Assembly: GCF_904846315.1 (NCBI RefSeq)
Contig: NZ_CAJHAF010000001.1
Location: forward strand, 3,038,001 to 3,102,000
Reading direction: 5' to 3'
From: Psychrobacter jeotgali
GTDB lineage: Bacteria; Pseudomonadota; Gammaproteobacteria; Pseudomonadales; Moraxellaceae
Length of the DNA: 64,000 nt
Every line of letters starts with the position of its first letter. Positions within the stretch are counted from its first letter, which is position 1. Below are positions 27,632 through 38,942 of the stretch, piece after piece. The notes under the pieces were generated by a model. That model did no database searches. It saw only the letters and a list, made by a program, of their open reading frames with translations, and had not been told where the DNA came from. Made by a program: the position numbers and the translations under genes.

Positions 27632-29464
27632 ATGACAGTGACGCAAACCACACAAAGTCCGAACATGACTGGACACCCCCAAAGGGGCAATGCCGCCAAA
27701 AATTTTGATGAAAAGCAAAAGCAGATCGCTGAAAATAGTAATCAGCCGGTAATGTTATCTGGTGCCGAGATGCTAGTGCAATCGTTAACCGATCAGGGCG
27801 TCAAGTATATTTTTGGTTATCCAGGCGGTGCCGTTCTGCACATATACGACGCTCTATTCCAGCAAGATAATATTGAGCATATTCTCGTTCGTCACGAACA
27901 AGCTGCCGGTCATATGGCAGATGCTTACTCTCGAGTAACTGGAAACACAGGCGTAGTCCTAGCAACTTCTGGACCAGGCGCAACCAATACCGTTACTGCT
28001 ATTGCTACCGCTTTTATGGACTCAGTGCCAATGGTAGTAATCTCCGGTCAGGTCCCTAGCAGCCTAATTGGCGAAGATGCTTTCCAAGAAACAGATATGG
28101 TTGGCGTTTCACGTCCCATCGTTAAGCATAGCTTTCAGGTTCGTCACGCCAGCGAAATCCCAATGATTGTCAAAAAAGCCTTTCATATCGCTCAGTCTGG
28201 TCGTCCAGGTCCAGTAGTTATTGACGTGCCAAAAAACACTACCGCTCCTAATGAAAAGTTCGCTTACCAATACCCTGAAGAGGTGTTTATGCGCTCTTAC
28301 CAACCTTCTATTAAGGGGCATAGTGGTCAGATTAAAAAGGCAGTTGAGACTTTACTTGCCGCTAAACGCCCAGTCGTTTACGCTGGTGGTGGTGTGATTT
28401 GGGGTGCTGCTCATAAAGAATTGACAGATCTTGCTCATCGCTTGAACCTGCCTGTGACTAATACTTTAATGGGTTTGGGTACTTTTCCCGGTTCGGATCG
28501 TCAGTTCTTAGGAATGCTGGGCATGCATGGCACTTATGAAGCCAATATGAGTATGCATCATGCTGACGTCATTTTGGCGGTAGGGGCGCGCTTTGATGAT
28601 CGGGTGACCAATAATGTCAAAAAATTCTGTCCTAATGCGACTATTATTCATATTGATATAGATCCTACGTCAATCTCAAAGACGATCTTTGCCCATATTC
28701 CTATCGTTGGCGATGTCAAATCAGTATTGACCGAGATGATTGAGACTATTGGTAATGACAAAGAGCTTGAGCAATCAGCATTATTAGATTGGTGGTCACA
28801 AATTAATGAGTGGCGTAAGCGTCATGGCCTACGTTACGACACCTGTACTGACAACGGCATGAAGCCTCAAGCGGTAATAGAAAAGTTGTATGAGCTGACA
28901 GACGGCAAAGCCATTATTACCAGTGATGTAGGTCAGCATCAAATGTTTGCAGCGCTGTACTATAAGTATGATGAGCCGGGTCAGTGGCTTAACTCTGGAG
29001 GTCTAGGCACCATGGGTGTTGGTCTCCCTTATGCTATGGCAGCTAAACTAGTCAAGCCTGAACGTGATGTGGTTTGTATCACCGGTGAAGGTTCGATTCA
29101 GATGAATATTCAAGAGCTATCTACCTGTTTCCAATATAATTTGCCGGTGAAAATTTTAAATTTAAATAATGCGCAGCTTGGCATGGTAAGCCAGTGGCAG
29201 GATATGTTATATGAAGGTCGGCATGCGCATTCTTATATGGAATCCTTACCGGACTTTGTCAAGCTGGCAGAGAGCTATGGTCATGTTGGGGTAAAAATTA
29301 CTGACCCTGATAAATTAGAAGAGCAGTTGACACAAGCATTAGCTATAAAAGATAAGCTTGTATTTATTGACGTTATCATCGACCCTGATGAGCACGTCTA
29401 TCCCATGCAGGTTGCGGGTCAAACGATGCGTGATATGTGGTTAGCTAAGGGGGAGCGTACCTAA
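27632..29464 (+). CDS. ilvI: Acetolactate synthase large subunit (IlvI type)
   Basis: The catalytic subunit of acetohydroxyacid synthase, which condenses pyruvate with pyruvate or 2-oxobutyrate in valine, leucine and isoleucine synthesis. Motifs: [15 protein letters not shown] and the catalytic Glu in [16 protein letters not shown], the FAD-region [20 protein letters not shown], and the ThDP motif starting [14 protein letters not shown] and ending [16 protein letters not shown]. The whole length aligns by eye with E. coli IlvI. About 35 polar residues precede the conserved [11 protein letters not shown]. Starts at 27629 (GTG), 27632 (ATG) and 27638 (GTG) are all close to AAAGG; ATG is chosen. 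The stop overlaps ilvH. Confidence 0.96.
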   Translation: MTVTQTTQSPNMTGHPQRGNAAKNFDEKQKQIAENSNQPVMLSGAEMLVQSLTDQGVKYIFGYPGGAVLHIYDALFQQDNIEHILVRHEQAAGHMADAYSRVTGNTGVVLATSGPGATNTVTAIATAFMDSVPMVVISGQVPSSLIGEDAFQETDMVGVSRPIVKHSFQVRHASEIPMIVKKAFHIAQSGRPGPVVIDVPKNTTAPNEKFAYQYPEEVFMRSYQPSIKGHSGQIKKAVETLLAAKRPVVYAGGGVIWGAAHKELTDLAHRLNLPVTNTLMGLGTFPGSDRQFLGMLGMHGTYEANMSMHHADVILAVGARFDDRVTNNVKKFCPNATIIHIDIDPTSISKTIFAHIPIVGDVKSVLTEMIETIGNDKELEQSALLDWWSQINEWRKRHGLRYDTCTDNGMKPQAVIEKLYELTDGKAIITSDVGQHQMFAALYYKYDEPGQWLNSGGLGTMGVGLPYAMAAKLVKPERDVVCITGEGSIQMNIQELSTCFQYNLPVKILNLNNAQLGMVSQWQDMLYEGRHAHSYMESLPDFVKLAESYGHVGVKITDPDKLEEQLTQALAIKDKLVFIDVIIDPDEHVYPMQVAGQTMRDMWLAKGERT

Positions 29465-29964
29465 TGCAACAACAAAAACATTTGATTTCAGTATTAATGG
29501 AAAACGAAGCCGGATCGTTATCACGGTTAGTGGGTTTATTCTCCCAGCGTGGATACAATATTGAAACCTTGAACGTCGCCCCAACAGACGATCCTACGAT
29601 TTCGCGCTTAACTTTGACCACCATTACGTCACCTGAAAAAATTGAGCAAATTACCAAACAATTGCATAAACTTATTGAAGTGGTTAAAGTACTTAATCTA
29701 TCGGATTCCGTTCACGTAGAGCGTGAGTTGATGTTGATTAAGGTTCGGGCGACTGGAAGTGTACGTGAAGAGATTAAGCGTAGTGCTGATATCTTCCGTG
29801 CACAAATCGTTGATGTCACCGCCAGTTTATATACCATTCAAATCATTGGTGATACTGCCAAATTGGACGGTTTTATCGATACTATCGGGCGTGAACGTAT
29901 CTTAGAAGTGGTACGTTCAGGGGTAATTGGTATTGCTCGTGGCGAAAAAACCTTAAGTGTATAA
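29464..29964 (+). CDS. ilvH: Acetolactate synthase small subunit
   Basis: The regulatory subunit (166 residues) that activates IlvI and confers valine feedback inhibition. An N-terminal ACT domain begins HLISVLMENEAGSLSRLVGLF and includes the RGYNIETLNVAPTDD segment. The C-terminal domain has the typical IDTIGRERILEVVRSG. The ATG shares one base with the ilvI stop (TAATG), so translation is coupled and subunit ratio maintained. Confidence 0.97.
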   Translation: MQQQKHLISVLMENEAGSLSRLVGLFSQRGYNIETLNVAPTDDPTISRLTLTTITSPEKIEQITKQLHKLIEVVKVLNLSDSVHVERELMLIKVRATGSVREEIKRSADIFRAQIVDVTASLYTIQIIGDTAKLDGFIDTIGRERILEVVRSGVIGIARGEKTLSV

Positions 29965-30071
29965 TTAAGCGTTTAAGATGAAGTTTAAGATTAAACCTAA
30001 TGGTTTTATATTTATTATCAAGCTTATGTATCAAATGATCTAAGCATTTACTGGCCCATGGCTACCCATGA

Positions 30072-31109
<1,038 letters not shown>

Positions 31110-31179
31110 GTCGATAAGCATTGTTGTTAGTAGTTTATTGAGGCTACAGATTTTCGATTTATAAATAAACCTATTTAGG

Positions 31180-31214
31180 CCCTATGTTATCTATAAGATA
31201 GCATAGGGTTTTTT
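31180..31214 (+). terminator. Terminator after ilvC
   Basis: A 13-bp stem (CCCTATG at its base, one G-T pair) with a three-base loop is followed by six Ts, about 70 bases after the ilvC stop. The remaining 280 bases to the next gene are AT-rich with no structure I can name. Confidence 0.9.
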
Positions 31215-31495
31215 ATAACCTTTGAATTATCTTTAAGCTCTTTAACAGCTATCGGCGCTCTAACTTGAGTTTTGAGTAGCAGATTAAATAATATGGCTTG
31301 AAAAGTTATTTAAAGTACTCAATATAAACAGCCTTCATGGGTATTAATTCAGTCCGCATTTTTGGATTACGAACGCTCTTTAGCAAAGAATAGTTATATC
31401 TGAATATATATTATAGTATCCATCATAATAGAGCAGGGATAAAAATATTACCTTGCTTGCTGCTCCTTTAAATCTCTTAGACTATAGGTTGTGTT

Positions 31496-31927
31496 GTGCA
31501 AATATCAAATCTAGACTGGCTAACGCCGCAGTTCATCTATGTTGCTCTTAGTGCCGTGGTTGCCATTCTTATTTGGATAGAAGGCGAGATGCTCAAACGC
31601 ACCGCTGGCAAGTTACCACAATCACCGTTATTTAAATTCAGCTCACTAATGGATACGGCATGGTTCTTTATCTCCGTTCTCATGCTTTATGTTATTGATT
31701 TGACTCCATTGGCGGTTGCGGTTCCCGCAGCCTACGGTATTTACACCGTTTACGGTTGGGTTTACGGCTCACGTTTATTAAAACGTAAAGGTATTCCCGA
31801 TTCGCCAAAAGACTTGGTCGTACCGCCTAAATACATCGCTTATAGTCAATCCTTTGCGCTTATTTTCTTTGGTTTGTGCTTACTAGTTTTGGCTTCCCCT
31901 TGGTTGCCGCTGCCTAATCAAGCCTAG
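31496..31927 (+). CDS. Small integral membrane protein of unknown function
   Basis: I do not recognise this family. The 143-residue protein has four hydrophobic segments, at about residues 11-28, 53-69, 70-88 and 117-137. Basic residues (LKRKGIPDSPKDLVVPPKY) lie in the loop before the last one. No enzymatic motif is visible. The start is GTG at 31496 with only a poor ribosome binding site upstream, so the exact start is uncertain. It stands alone between the ilvC terminator and the cold-shock gene. Confidence 0.7.
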   Translation: MQISNLDWLTPQFIYVALSAVVAILIWIEGEMLKRTAGKLPQSPLFKFSSLMDTAWFFISVLMLYVIDLTPLAVAVPAAYGIYTVYGWVYGSRLLKRKGIPDSPKDLVVPPKYIAYSQSFALIFFGLCLLVLASPWLPLPNQA

Positions 31928-32030
31928 TATCAGCATACAAATGCTCTTGCAAGTCCAAAATTGTCTTATATTTGACAGAGATAGGCTTATAAATAGTTAG
32001 CTGCATTATTTACAAAAATCTATAATTTAG

Positions 32031-32060
32031 GCTTTTATCAGTAATAAAAGCTGCTATACT
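32031..32060 (+). promoter_or_regulatory. Candidate cold-shock gene promoter with inverted repeat
   Basis: TATACT at 32055-32060 with TG one base upstream is an extended -10. Immediately before it, GCTTTTAT (32031-32038) and ATAAAAGC (32044-32051) form a perfect inverted repeat around five bases, covering the -35 region. A start near 32067 leaves a leader of about 158 nt, close to the long leaders of cspA-type mRNAs. Confidence 0.5.
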
Positions 32061-32224
32061 GATTTGTACTCATAGGATTTGAGGCGCAAATAGAATATTA
32101 GATAGGTTAACCTATTTATTTATCCTACTGCGTTTGAACACTCTGTTCACAAGTTTGATGAGTATTTGTCAATTAATAGGTGAAGGCACACGTCTCACCA
32201 ATAGTTAAAGAGTTAGGAAAATTT

Positions 32225-32437
32225 ATGTCTGATAAAGTTGAAGGCACTGTAAAGTGGTTTAATGAAGCTAAAGGTTTTGGTTTTATCGCTCAAGATAATG
32301 GCGGACAAGATGTATTCGCTCATTACAGCGCTATCCAAGGTAGTGGCTTCAAAACTTTAGCTGAAGGTCAAAAAGTGTCTTTCGTTCTAGGCGAAGGCAA
32401 AAAAGGCCCACAAGCTGAGCAAATCGAAGCTATCTAA
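32225..32437 (+). CDS. CspA family cold-shock protein
   Basis: A 70-residue OB-fold RNA chaperone that melts mRNA structure in the cold. It has [17 protein letters not shown] with the RNP1 motif (KGFGFI) and a variant RNP2 (DVFAHYSAI, more often DVFVHFSAI). It ends [10 protein letters not shown]. The ATG at 32225 with AGGAAA upstream is chosen; the frame extends further upstream without similarity. The long leader suggests temperature-dependent mRNA folding as in E. coli cspA. Which csp paralogue it is cannot be told. Confidence 0.95.
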   Translation: MSDKVEGTVKWFNEAKGFGFIAQDNGGQDVFAHYSAIQGSGFKTLAEGQKVSFVLGEGKKGPQAEQIEAI

Positions 32438-32556
32438 TCTTACTTCCCACTAAGCTTGGCCGGAACATCAGTCAGTCTTATGGCTAGAAGATAAAATATA
32501 AGCATAGATTACTATGTTGTATAACAACAAAAATACTGTCTAAATTGTATACCAAA

Positions 32557-32584
32557 AGCAACCTCTTATCAGGTTGCTTTTTTT
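32557..32584 (+). terminator. Terminator after the cold-shock gene
   Basis: AGCAACCT pairs with AGGTTGCT around six bases and is followed by at least six Ts; As precede it. It lies about 120 bases after the stop. Confidence 0.9.
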
Positions 32585-32699
32585 ATGGTCAATTTTTGCG
32601 AAAAGCAGTTATATTCACAACATAAAATATATATCAGTCAGATAACGATTTAAGGTAACGTGGTTATATAGATAAGTGTAATGGATAGAAGGTAAGATT

Positions 32700-33281
32700 A
32701 TGGATTGGCAAGCATGGTTTTCGATCGAATGGCAACAAGTATTAGGTATATTTCTATCGGTAATCGGATTTTACTTTTGTTTGATATTATTTACTCGTAT
32801 TAGTGGTCTTCGCAGTTTCTCTAAACTTTCTAGTTATGATCTCGCTATGACCGTTGGTATTGGTAGTATTTTAGCCTCTACCGTGTTATCAAAATCCACT
32901 TCATTGTTGCAAGGCATACTTGCTATTGGTATGTTGTTTTTACTACAATCAATAGTCTCTATCATTAGACGTAAGGCCAAGCCTATAAAGGCGTTGATAG
33001 ATAATCAGCCAATTATCTTAATGGCACACGGTGAGTATTTTTGGGATAATTTGAAAGAAGCCAAACTCAGTACCAATGATATTAAGCAAGTGCTCCGCCA
33101 AAATGGCATTAAGTCAAAGTCCGAGGTGTTTGCAGTAGTGATGGAAACTACGGCGGATATGAGTGTGATCAAAAATAGTGATGTGCCGCCGGATTGGTCG
33201 TTGTTTGACGATATTCGTGATAATGAATTGCTGCTACAATCGCAACCTAGTACTATTAGTCCTAATAGGCCTATTGATTAG
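32700..33281 (+). CDS. DUF421 (YetF-like) membrane protein
   Basis: A 193-residue protein of the DUF421 family. Three hydrophobic segments occupy about residues 13-32, 45-62 and 68-88, and the family motif LRSFSKLSSYDLAMTVGIGS links the first two. The C-terminal cytoplasmic domain contains KALIDNQPIILMAHGEYFWD and the conserved LRQNGIKSKSEVFAVVMETT. The role of these proteins is not established; some Bacillus relatives act in spore germination. It is monocistronic. Confidence 0.82.
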   Translation: MDWQAWFSIEWQQVLGIFLSVIGFYFCLILFTRISGLRSFSKLSSYDLAMTVGIGSILASTVLSKSTSLLQGILAIGMLFLLQSIVSIIRRKAKPIKALIDNQPIILMAHGEYFWDNLKEAKLSTNDIKQVLRQNGIKSKSEVFAVVMETTADMSVIKNSDVPPDWSLFDDIRDNELLLQSQPSTISPNRPID

Positions 33282-33653
33282 GCAGAATAATTACAAACTG
33301 TTAAGCACATCTTATTGTAGTAATGCTATAAAGGTAATAGTAATGATAAGATTTATAAAATAAAAATATGAAGTAATCAAATTTCAAGCACCTTACTTGA
33401 GAAATAGCGACAAATTTATGACGCATTATTCACGGCGTCATCTTGACCTTGCAGGCTGGCTGACGCAAGATAGTTAAGTCTTATAGGCTAAGTTCAATAT
33501 AGGTTTAAAAAAATATAGGTTTAATAAATAAGGACTGATAGATTTAATCAGGGAATTTAATAAACTATTTTATTTAGTAAGTCTTTTTCAACAACCATAA
33601 AAATTTGGTTTTTATTAGCAACATTCAAATAACATTCAAAAAAAGAGGAACGT
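33282..33653 (+). other. Gene-free gap upstream of etfB
   Basis: These 372 bases hold no convincing ORF. An 11-base direct repeat (ATATAGGTTTA) occurs twice about 15 bases apart near 33500-33525, and a GGCGTCATCTTGACC segment lies near 33433. A promoter for etfBA must be here, but no box pair stands out. Confidence 0.5.
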
Positions 33654-34403
33654 ATGAAAGCATTAGTCGCGGTCAAGCGTGTAATTGATTATAACGTAAA
33701 GGTTCGTGTAAAAGCTGACAACAGTGGTGTGGATTTATCCAATACCAAAATGTCTATCAACCCTTTTGACGAAATTGCAGTTGAAGAGGCAGTGCGTCTA
33801 AAAGAAGCCGGTGTTATTGATGAAATCATCATCGCTTCTATTGGTCCAAAAGAAGCACAAGAACAAATTCGTGCCGCTTTAGCGCTGGGTGCTGATCGTG
33901 GTATCTTGGTGAAAACAGATGAGAAGCCTTATCCTTTACAAGTGGCTAAAATTCTGAAGAGCATTGCTGAAGAAGAAAGCACTGATATCATCTTATTAGG
34001 TAAGCAAGCTATTGATGATGATAACAACCAAACGGGTCAGATGCTTGCAGCATTAATGGGCATCGGTCAAGGCACGTTTGCCTCAGAAGTGAAAGTTGAA
34101 GGCGATAAAGTAAATGTCACTCGTGAAGTAGATGGTGGACTGCAAACCGTCGCTCTTGAACTACCAGCGGTGATTACCACTGACCTGCGTTTGAATGAGC
34201 CCCGTTATGCAAAACTGCCTAACATCATGAAAGCCAAGAAAAAACCACTTGATGAAAAGTCGCCTGCCGATTTCAATGTAGATATGACTTCTAAGCAAGA
34301 AATCACTAAAGTTGAGCCGCCTGCTGAGCGTAAAGCTGGTATTACAGTTGCTTCAGTAGATGAGTTGGTTGATAAGCTAAAAAATGAAGCAAAGGTAATC
34401 TAA
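33654..34403 (+). CDS. etfB: Electron transfer flavoprotein subunit beta
   Basis: EtfB (249 residues) binds AMP and pairs with EtfA to pass electrons from acyl-CoA and other dehydrogenases to ETF-ubiquinone oxidoreductase. It starts [20 protein letters not shown] and has [18 protein letters not shown] and [20 protein letters not shown]. The C-terminal recognition-loop region ([15 protein letters not shown]) is typical. GAGGAA precedes the ATG. It lies 126 bases before etfA. Confidence 0.97.
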   Translation: MKALVAVKRVIDYNVKVRVKADNSGVDLSNTKMSINPFDEIAVEEAVRLKEAGVIDEIIIASIGPKEAQEQIRAALALGADRGILVKTDEKPYPLQVAKILKSIAEEESTDIILLGKQAIDDDNNQTGQMLAALMGIGQGTFASEVKVEGDKVNVTREVDGGLQTVALELPAVITTDLRLNEPRYAKLPNIMKAKKKPLDEKSPADFNVDMTSKQEITKVEPPAERKAGITVASVDELVDKLKNEAKVI

Positions 34404-34427
34404 TACTTTGCTGAGGTATAAAGACTG

Positions 34428-34449
34428 GGTTGTCTTTATGCCGTATTTA
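34428..34449 (+). promoter_or_regulatory. Stem-loop between etfB and etfA
   Basis: ATAAAGAC pairs perfectly with GTCTTTAT around a six-base loop. No T-run follows. It may affect mRNA processing or the EtfB:EtfA ratio. Confidence 0.4.
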
Positions 34450-34529
34450 TAAGCTATGTTCCAGCATGAAAATAGACATAACATGCGTTAACAGTATCGA
34501 CACGAACAAATTAATAAAGGATAAAAACA

Positions 34530-35462
34530 ATGGCAATTTTGGTATATGCAGAACACGACAATGCCAGTCTAAAAAAGGCAACTTTAAATACAATTGCTGC
34601 CGCGAAGCAAATGGGTGATGATGTCCATGTATTGGTAGCGGGTAGCGGTAACCAGGCTGCTGCTGATGAAGCCGCTAAAGCAGAGGGCGTGAGCAAAGTA
34701 TTGCTTGCAGACAATCCTGCTTATGAGCACCAAATGGCAGAGAATATTGCGCTATTGGTCGCTGATATTGCAGGTGATTATAGCCATATTGTGGCAGCTG
34801 CCACCACGACTGGTAAAAACTTTATGCCACGTGTTGCAGCTTTGCTTGACGTTAGCATGCTGTCAGAGATTTCAGCGGTAGTAGATCCGCAGACTTTTGA
34901 GCGTCCTATCTATGCAGGTAACGCAACTGCCACGGTTAAAACTACAGAAGATAAAGTAGTAGTAACTGTGCGTGCCACAGCGTTTGATCCTGTCGCTGCC
35001 GAAGGTGGCTCAGCATCAGTTGAGACTATCGACAACGTTCAAGATTCTGGCAAATCAAGCTTCGTTAATGAAGAGATGGCAGCTTCAGATCGTCCAGAAC
35101 TAACTTCAGCAGGTATCGTAGTATCTGGTGGTCGTGCATTGGCGAATGGTGAAAACTTCACTAAATATATAGAGCCTTTGGCTGATAAACTAGGTGCTGC
35201 TATCGGTGCGTCACGCGCCGCTGTCGATGCCGGTTACGTCCCTAATGATATGCAGGTTGGTCAAACGGGTAAAATCGTTGCTCCTCAGTTATATATCGCT
35301 GCAGGTATCTCTGGTGCTATTCAGCATTTAGCGGGTATGAAAGACTCTAAAGTCATTGTTGCTATTAATAATGACCCAGAGTCGCCAATCGCAAGCGTTG
35401 CTGATTACTTCTTAGAAGCAGATCTATTTGAAGCGCTACCTGAGCTAACCAGCAAACTATAA
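34530..35462 (+). CDS. etfA: Electron transfer flavoprotein subunit alpha
   Basis: EtfA (310 residues) binds the redox-active FAD of the ETF heterodimer. The C-terminal FAD domain shows SGGRALANGENF, then VGQTGKIVAPQLYIAAGISG and VIVAINNDPESPIASVADY. The N-terminal domain starts MAILVYAEHDNASLKKATLN. AAAGGA precedes the ATG. It is followed by a terminator. Confidence 0.97.
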   Translation: MAILVYAEHDNASLKKATLNTIAAAKQMGDDVHVLVAGSGNQAAADEAAKAEGVSKVLLADNPAYEHQMAENIALLVADIAGDYSHIVAAATTTGKNFMPRVAALLDVSMLSEISAVVDPQTFERPIYAGNATATVKTTEDKVVVTVRATAFDPVAAEGGSASVETIDNVQDSGKSSFVNEEMAASDRPELTSAGIVVSGGRALANGENFTKYIEPLADKLGAAIGASRAAVDAGYVPNDMQVGQTGKIVAPQLYIAAGISGAIQHLAGMKDSKVIVAINNDPESPIASVADYFLEADLFEALPELTSKL

Positions 35463-35497
35463 GCTCTTAACGGCCAATCAAATAGGCAATGATTAAT

Positions 35498-35532
35498 AAA
35501 AAATCCCGCTATTGATATAGCGGGATTTTTTT
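35498..35532. terminator. Bidirectional terminator after etfA
   Basis: AAAAATCCCGCTA pairs with TAGCGGGATTTTT around a six-base loop. As on the left and Ts on the right let it serve both etfA and the convergent methyltransferase gene. Confidence 0.9.
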
Positions 35533-35558
35533 GACATTTTAATATAGCTATAGACTTT

Positions 35559-36362
35559 TTAGCTGTAGTAGCGCTGACGTAGGGTCTCGTATAAGCAAAG
35601 AGATCCTGCTATAGCTACGTTTAAGCTTTCTTGACCGTTCGGCTGTGGTAAGGCAATCGGGATAGCGGACTGCATTAGCTCGGCGCATACTCCTTGACCT
35701 TCATGGCCCATCACCCAAGCGACAGGCGCGCGCAAATCATGCGAGTAGATCAGGGTGTCCGTATGTGAACTGGTCGCTAATAAAGGTGTTTTTACCCCTT
35801 CTAAGATATCTTGAGGATTTAGATCCTCAAATATTTCTAGCGCAAACTGTGCTCCCATACCTGCACGCAAGGTTTTGGGTGACCAAGCTTGAGCGGTGGC
35901 GCTAGTGCACAGAACAGTTTTTATACCTACTGCCGCAGCAGTACGTAGCAAGGTACCGACATTACCGCTGTCCTGCACATCATTTAGAATCAGACAATCA
36001 TCGGTAATTACTGGCAGTTCTGATAATTCTAGCATGGGTATAGCTATAATCGCCATAATATCGATGCCTGTACCTAGGCTACGAATGCTTTGATATAGGG
36101 CGTCGGATAGAGGCAGTACATGAGTTTGGCTAGGCAGGCGTCTTAGTAGTTGCCGAACCTCAGTATGGTCATATGCTGACTGGGCTAATAACACTTGATG
36201 GAGCGGGTAGTCGCTACGCAAAGCGGCATCAAGCAGATGTGCCCCTTCAATTACCGTTTGTCCTTGTTTTTTACGCTGACGAGCTTGAGTTAGTAATGCC
36301 TTGACCAGCTTTACCGTTTGGTTTTTATCAGAAGTGATGAGCTCGGTAGGGTTTAACATCAT
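35559..36362 (-). CDS. SpoU/TrmH family RNA methyltransferase
   Basis: A 267-residue 2'-O-ribose RNA methyltransferase of the SPOUT superfamily. The three SpoU motifs are clear: NDVQDSGNVGTLLRTAAAVG (motif 1), WVMGHEGQGV (motif 2) and LPQPNGQESLNVAIAGSLCL (motif 3), which form the knotted SAM site. The N-terminal part (IEGAHLLDAAL) is a substrate-binding domain like that of RlmB or TsnR. Which rRNA or tRNA position is modified cannot be told. It lies 50 bases downstream of fbp, probably in one operon. Met codons at residues 1 and 2 are both possible starts. Confidence 0.88.
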   Translation of the reverse strand: MMLNPTELITSDKNQTVKLVKALLTQARQRKKQGQTVIEGAHLLDAALRSDYPLHQVLLAQSAYDHTEVRQLLRRLPSQTHVLPLSDALYQSIRSLGTGIDIMAIIAIPMLELSELPVITDDCLILNDVQDSGNVGTLLRTAAAVGIKTVLCTSATAQAWSPKTLRAGMGAQFALEIFEDLNPQDILEGVKTPLLATSSHTDTLIYSHDLRAPVAWVMGHEGQGVCAELMQSAIPIALPQPNGQESLNVAIAGSLCLYETLRQRYYS

Positions 36363-36412
36363 AAATAGCCGCTTAAAATAACAAGAATATTGGGTAAATT
36401 AGATTATTAACT

Positions 36413-37396
36413 TTATTTATTTTCATGCTGCAAATGTAGATCTTTAATATAGTCGACTTCATTTTTACTTCCCAATACTACGGGAATGCGTTGATGAATG
36501 TCAGTGGGCTCAATATCCAAGATGCGATTAATGGCATCAGTAGCGCCGCCGCCAGCACGCTCAATGAGTAAACTCATAGGGTTAGCCTCATACATTAGAC
36601 GCAGCTTGCCCGCTTTATTAGCATATTTGGTGTCAAAAGGGTAGGTAAATAGACCGCCGCGGCATAAGATACGATGCACATCACCGACCATAGCTGCCAC
36701 CCAGCGAGTATTAAAGTCACGCGCACGTACGCCTGCTTCGCCAGCGATTAGCTCGTCAATATACTGCTGCATAGGCGCTCGCCAGTAGCGATAATTTGAG
36801 CTGTTGATAGCGTATTCACTCGTATCGGCATCAATGGTGACTTTATCTTGTACCAGTATATAATCACCACTATCTGGATCTAAGCTAAACATAACCACAT
36901 CGTCAGCTACCGTTAACGCCAGCATAGTTGAGGTGCCGTATAATAAATAACCCGCCGCCAACTGTTTATTACCCGCTTGTAGAAAGTCACCATTCTTACT
37001 CGGCTGACCTTGGCGCTGATACGGTAAAATAGAGAAGATAGTCCCCACTGCCATATTAATATCGATATTTGAAGAGCCATCCAAGGGGTCGAATAAAACC
37101 AATAAGCTGCCATCAGCATTAGCAGGAGTGGCATCATCTAACTCTTCTGACGCTACGCCAGCGCAGTGTGAGTTTTTTGTCAAAGCTTCTAGCAGTAAGT
37201 CATTAGCTAGAACATCAAGCTTTTTTTGTTCTTCCCCTTGAACGTTCTGATTGCCAGCTTCCCCCAAAATATCTGCCAATGCCCCTTTTTTTAGTAGCTG
37301 GGAGATGGTTTTACCTACTTCAGTAATGGTGGTAATGACATCATTAACGGCAGGGTTAGAGGCGTGGTCTTTTAAGTATTGTGCTAAAGTTGTCAT
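36413..37396 (-). CDS. fbp: Fructose-1,6-bisphosphatase class I
   Basis: FBPase (327 residues) makes fructose 6-phosphate, the committed step of gluconeogenesis. The metal and phosphate site motif [20 protein letters not shown] is intact, as are [20 protein letters not shown] and [20 protein letters not shown]. Length fits class I. It is transcribed divergently from pyrB across a 345-base gap. Confidence 0.96.
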   Translation of the reverse strand: MTTLAQYLKDHASNPAVNDVITTITEVGKTISQLLKKGALADILGEAGNQNVQGEEQKKLDVLANDLLLEALTKNSHCAGVASEELDDATPANADGSLLVLFDPLDGSSNIDINMAVGTIFSILPYQRQGQPSKNGDFLQAGNKQLAAGYLLYGTSTMLALTVADDVVMFSLDPDSGDYILVQDKVTIDADTSEYAINSSNYRYWRAPMQQYIDELIAGEAGVRARDFNTRWVAAMVGDVHRILCRGGLFTYPFDTKYANKAGKLRLMYEANPMSLLIERAGGGATDAINRILDIEPTDIHQRIPVVLGSKNEVDYIKDLHLQHENK

Positions 37397-37741
37397 GGCG
37401 CTTCCTAGTCAATAGGGTGAAGAGTAAAATAAATAAAAATAAGCAGTTAAGGGGGAATGGTTCAAATAGCTTATACGCTACCCTTGTACTGGTTATAAAA
37501 TCAGCTACACTAGCTTTATTATTAGCTATGCTTTGATAAACTTGTCATGGTTAATACCGATTTATGACTAGCATCTAGTAGTACGGTTGTAGCAATTGAA
37601 CCACTGCGGCAAAGTGTAGCAAATAAGCAGCAAAATGTCCCTGTATCTGTGTTTGTAATTGCCACCCAGCTGCGATAATTTTTAAGATTTGTATTTGTGC
37701 ATGAATTAACACGTCCTTACCAACTATAAAGACTCGCCATT
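37397..37741. other. Divergent gap between fbp and pyrB
   Basis: These 345 bases must hold the fbp promoter and the pyrB promoter or leader. A TAGCT/AGCTA inverted repeat lies near 37512-37530. I see no attenuator-like terminator, no clear box pair and no gene. Confidence 0.45.
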
Positions 37742-38827
37742 ATGACAAACTCTATCCAAAGACCTCTACAGAATGAAATAGCGCCTTCTGGCTATGGAAA
37801 TCATACCAAATTTGATCCTAACACCATTCATGAAAAATTAGATACTTCGCTTAGCCGGCCGCAATTGAATGAGGATGGCACCTTACGCCATTTTTTGGGT
37901 GTCGAAGGCCTAAATAAAGCTCAATTACAAGCCATCATTGCGAAAGCAGAAACTTTTTTTGATGAAAATGGACTATTGATTAATCGTCCCGAGCTTGAAG
38001 GCTGCACGGTGATGAATCTGTTTTTTGAGCCCTCAACTCGTACCCGTACCACTTTTGAGGTGGCAGAAAAGCGTTTAAGCGCCAATGTGCTTAATATCGA
38101 TATCGGTAGATCTAGCACCAAAAAAGGTGAGAGTTTACGGGACACCTTGTGGAACTTGGAGGCTATGACCGCCGATATATTCGTGGTACGCCATTCGGCA
38201 TCAGGTGCGGCGCATTTTATGGCCACCGAGGTCACCCCAAATATTGCTATTATCAATGGCGGTGATGGCTGGCACGCCCATCCCACGCAGGGTATGCTGG
38301 ATATGTTGACTATACACCGTGAAGCCCCGCGACCCTTTGAGGAGCTTTCGGTAGCTATCATTGGTGATATCAAGCATTCACGAGTGGCACGCTCTGATAT
38401 AAGTGCGCTGCAGACTTTAGGAGTCAAAGATATTCGAGTAATTGCCCCACGTACTTTGTTACCGAAAGGTATTGAGCGTTTTGGGGTAAACGTTTATGAA
38501 AATATGGATGAGTGTGTGACAGATTGTGATGTCATCATGGGGTTAAGGATACAGAATGAGCGCATTGGCTCACCGCTACTGGCTTCATCGAGTGAATATT
38601 ATAAGCATTATGGTATTACCCCCAAACGAGTGGCACTGGCTAAGCCTGATGCGTTGATTATGCATCCCGGTCCTATGAACCGCGGGGTTGAAATTGCATC
38701 TAGCGTGGCGGATGGCAATCAATCGGTTATCCTAAAACAAGTCAGTAATGGCGTTGCTATTCGTATGGCAGTACTGGCGCTTACGATGGAAGGACAACGT
38801 GCTCATCAAGCAGCAATGCTGGGTTAA
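37742..38827 (+). CDS. pyrB: Aspartate carbamoyltransferase catalytic chain
   Basis: ATCase joins carbamoyl phosphate and aspartate in pyrimidine synthesis. The carbamoyl phosphate motif [13 protein letters not shown] starts near residue 94. Further conserved parts are [32 protein letters not shown] and the C-terminal [11 protein letters not shown]. At 361 residues it is longer than E. coli PyrB (311) and resembles the Pseudomonas type with an N-terminal extension (here about 45 residues before [10 protein letters not shown]). In Pseudomonas that extension takes part in regulation and in binding the inactive dihydroorotase partner encoded next door, as here. Confidence 0.95.
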   Translation: MTNSIQRPLQNEIAPSGYGNHTKFDPNTIHEKLDTSLSRPQLNEDGTLRHFLGVEGLNKAQLQAIIAKAETFFDENGLLINRPELEGCTVMNLFFEPSTRTRTTFEVAEKRLSANVLNIDIGRSSTKKGESLRDTLWNLEAMTADIFVVRHSASGAAHFMATEVTPNIAIINGGDGWHAHPTQGMLDMLTIHREAPRPFEELSVAIIGDIKHSRVARSDISALQTLGVKDIRVIAPRTLLPKGIERFGVNVYENMDECVTDCDVIMGLRIQNERIGSPLLASSSEYYKHYGITPKRVALAKPDALIMHPGPMNRGVEIASSVADGNQSVILKQVSNGVAIRMAVLALTMEGQRAHQAAMLG

Positions 38828-38942
38828 AAGGTTTTAAGCTGCAAACTCGGTTCGTCTTCATCGCAGATAGCCTTCTATAGACAACCCTATAATTGATAAT
38901 TTTATTAACTTCTTTTCATTTAATTGATATGGTATAACGCTC

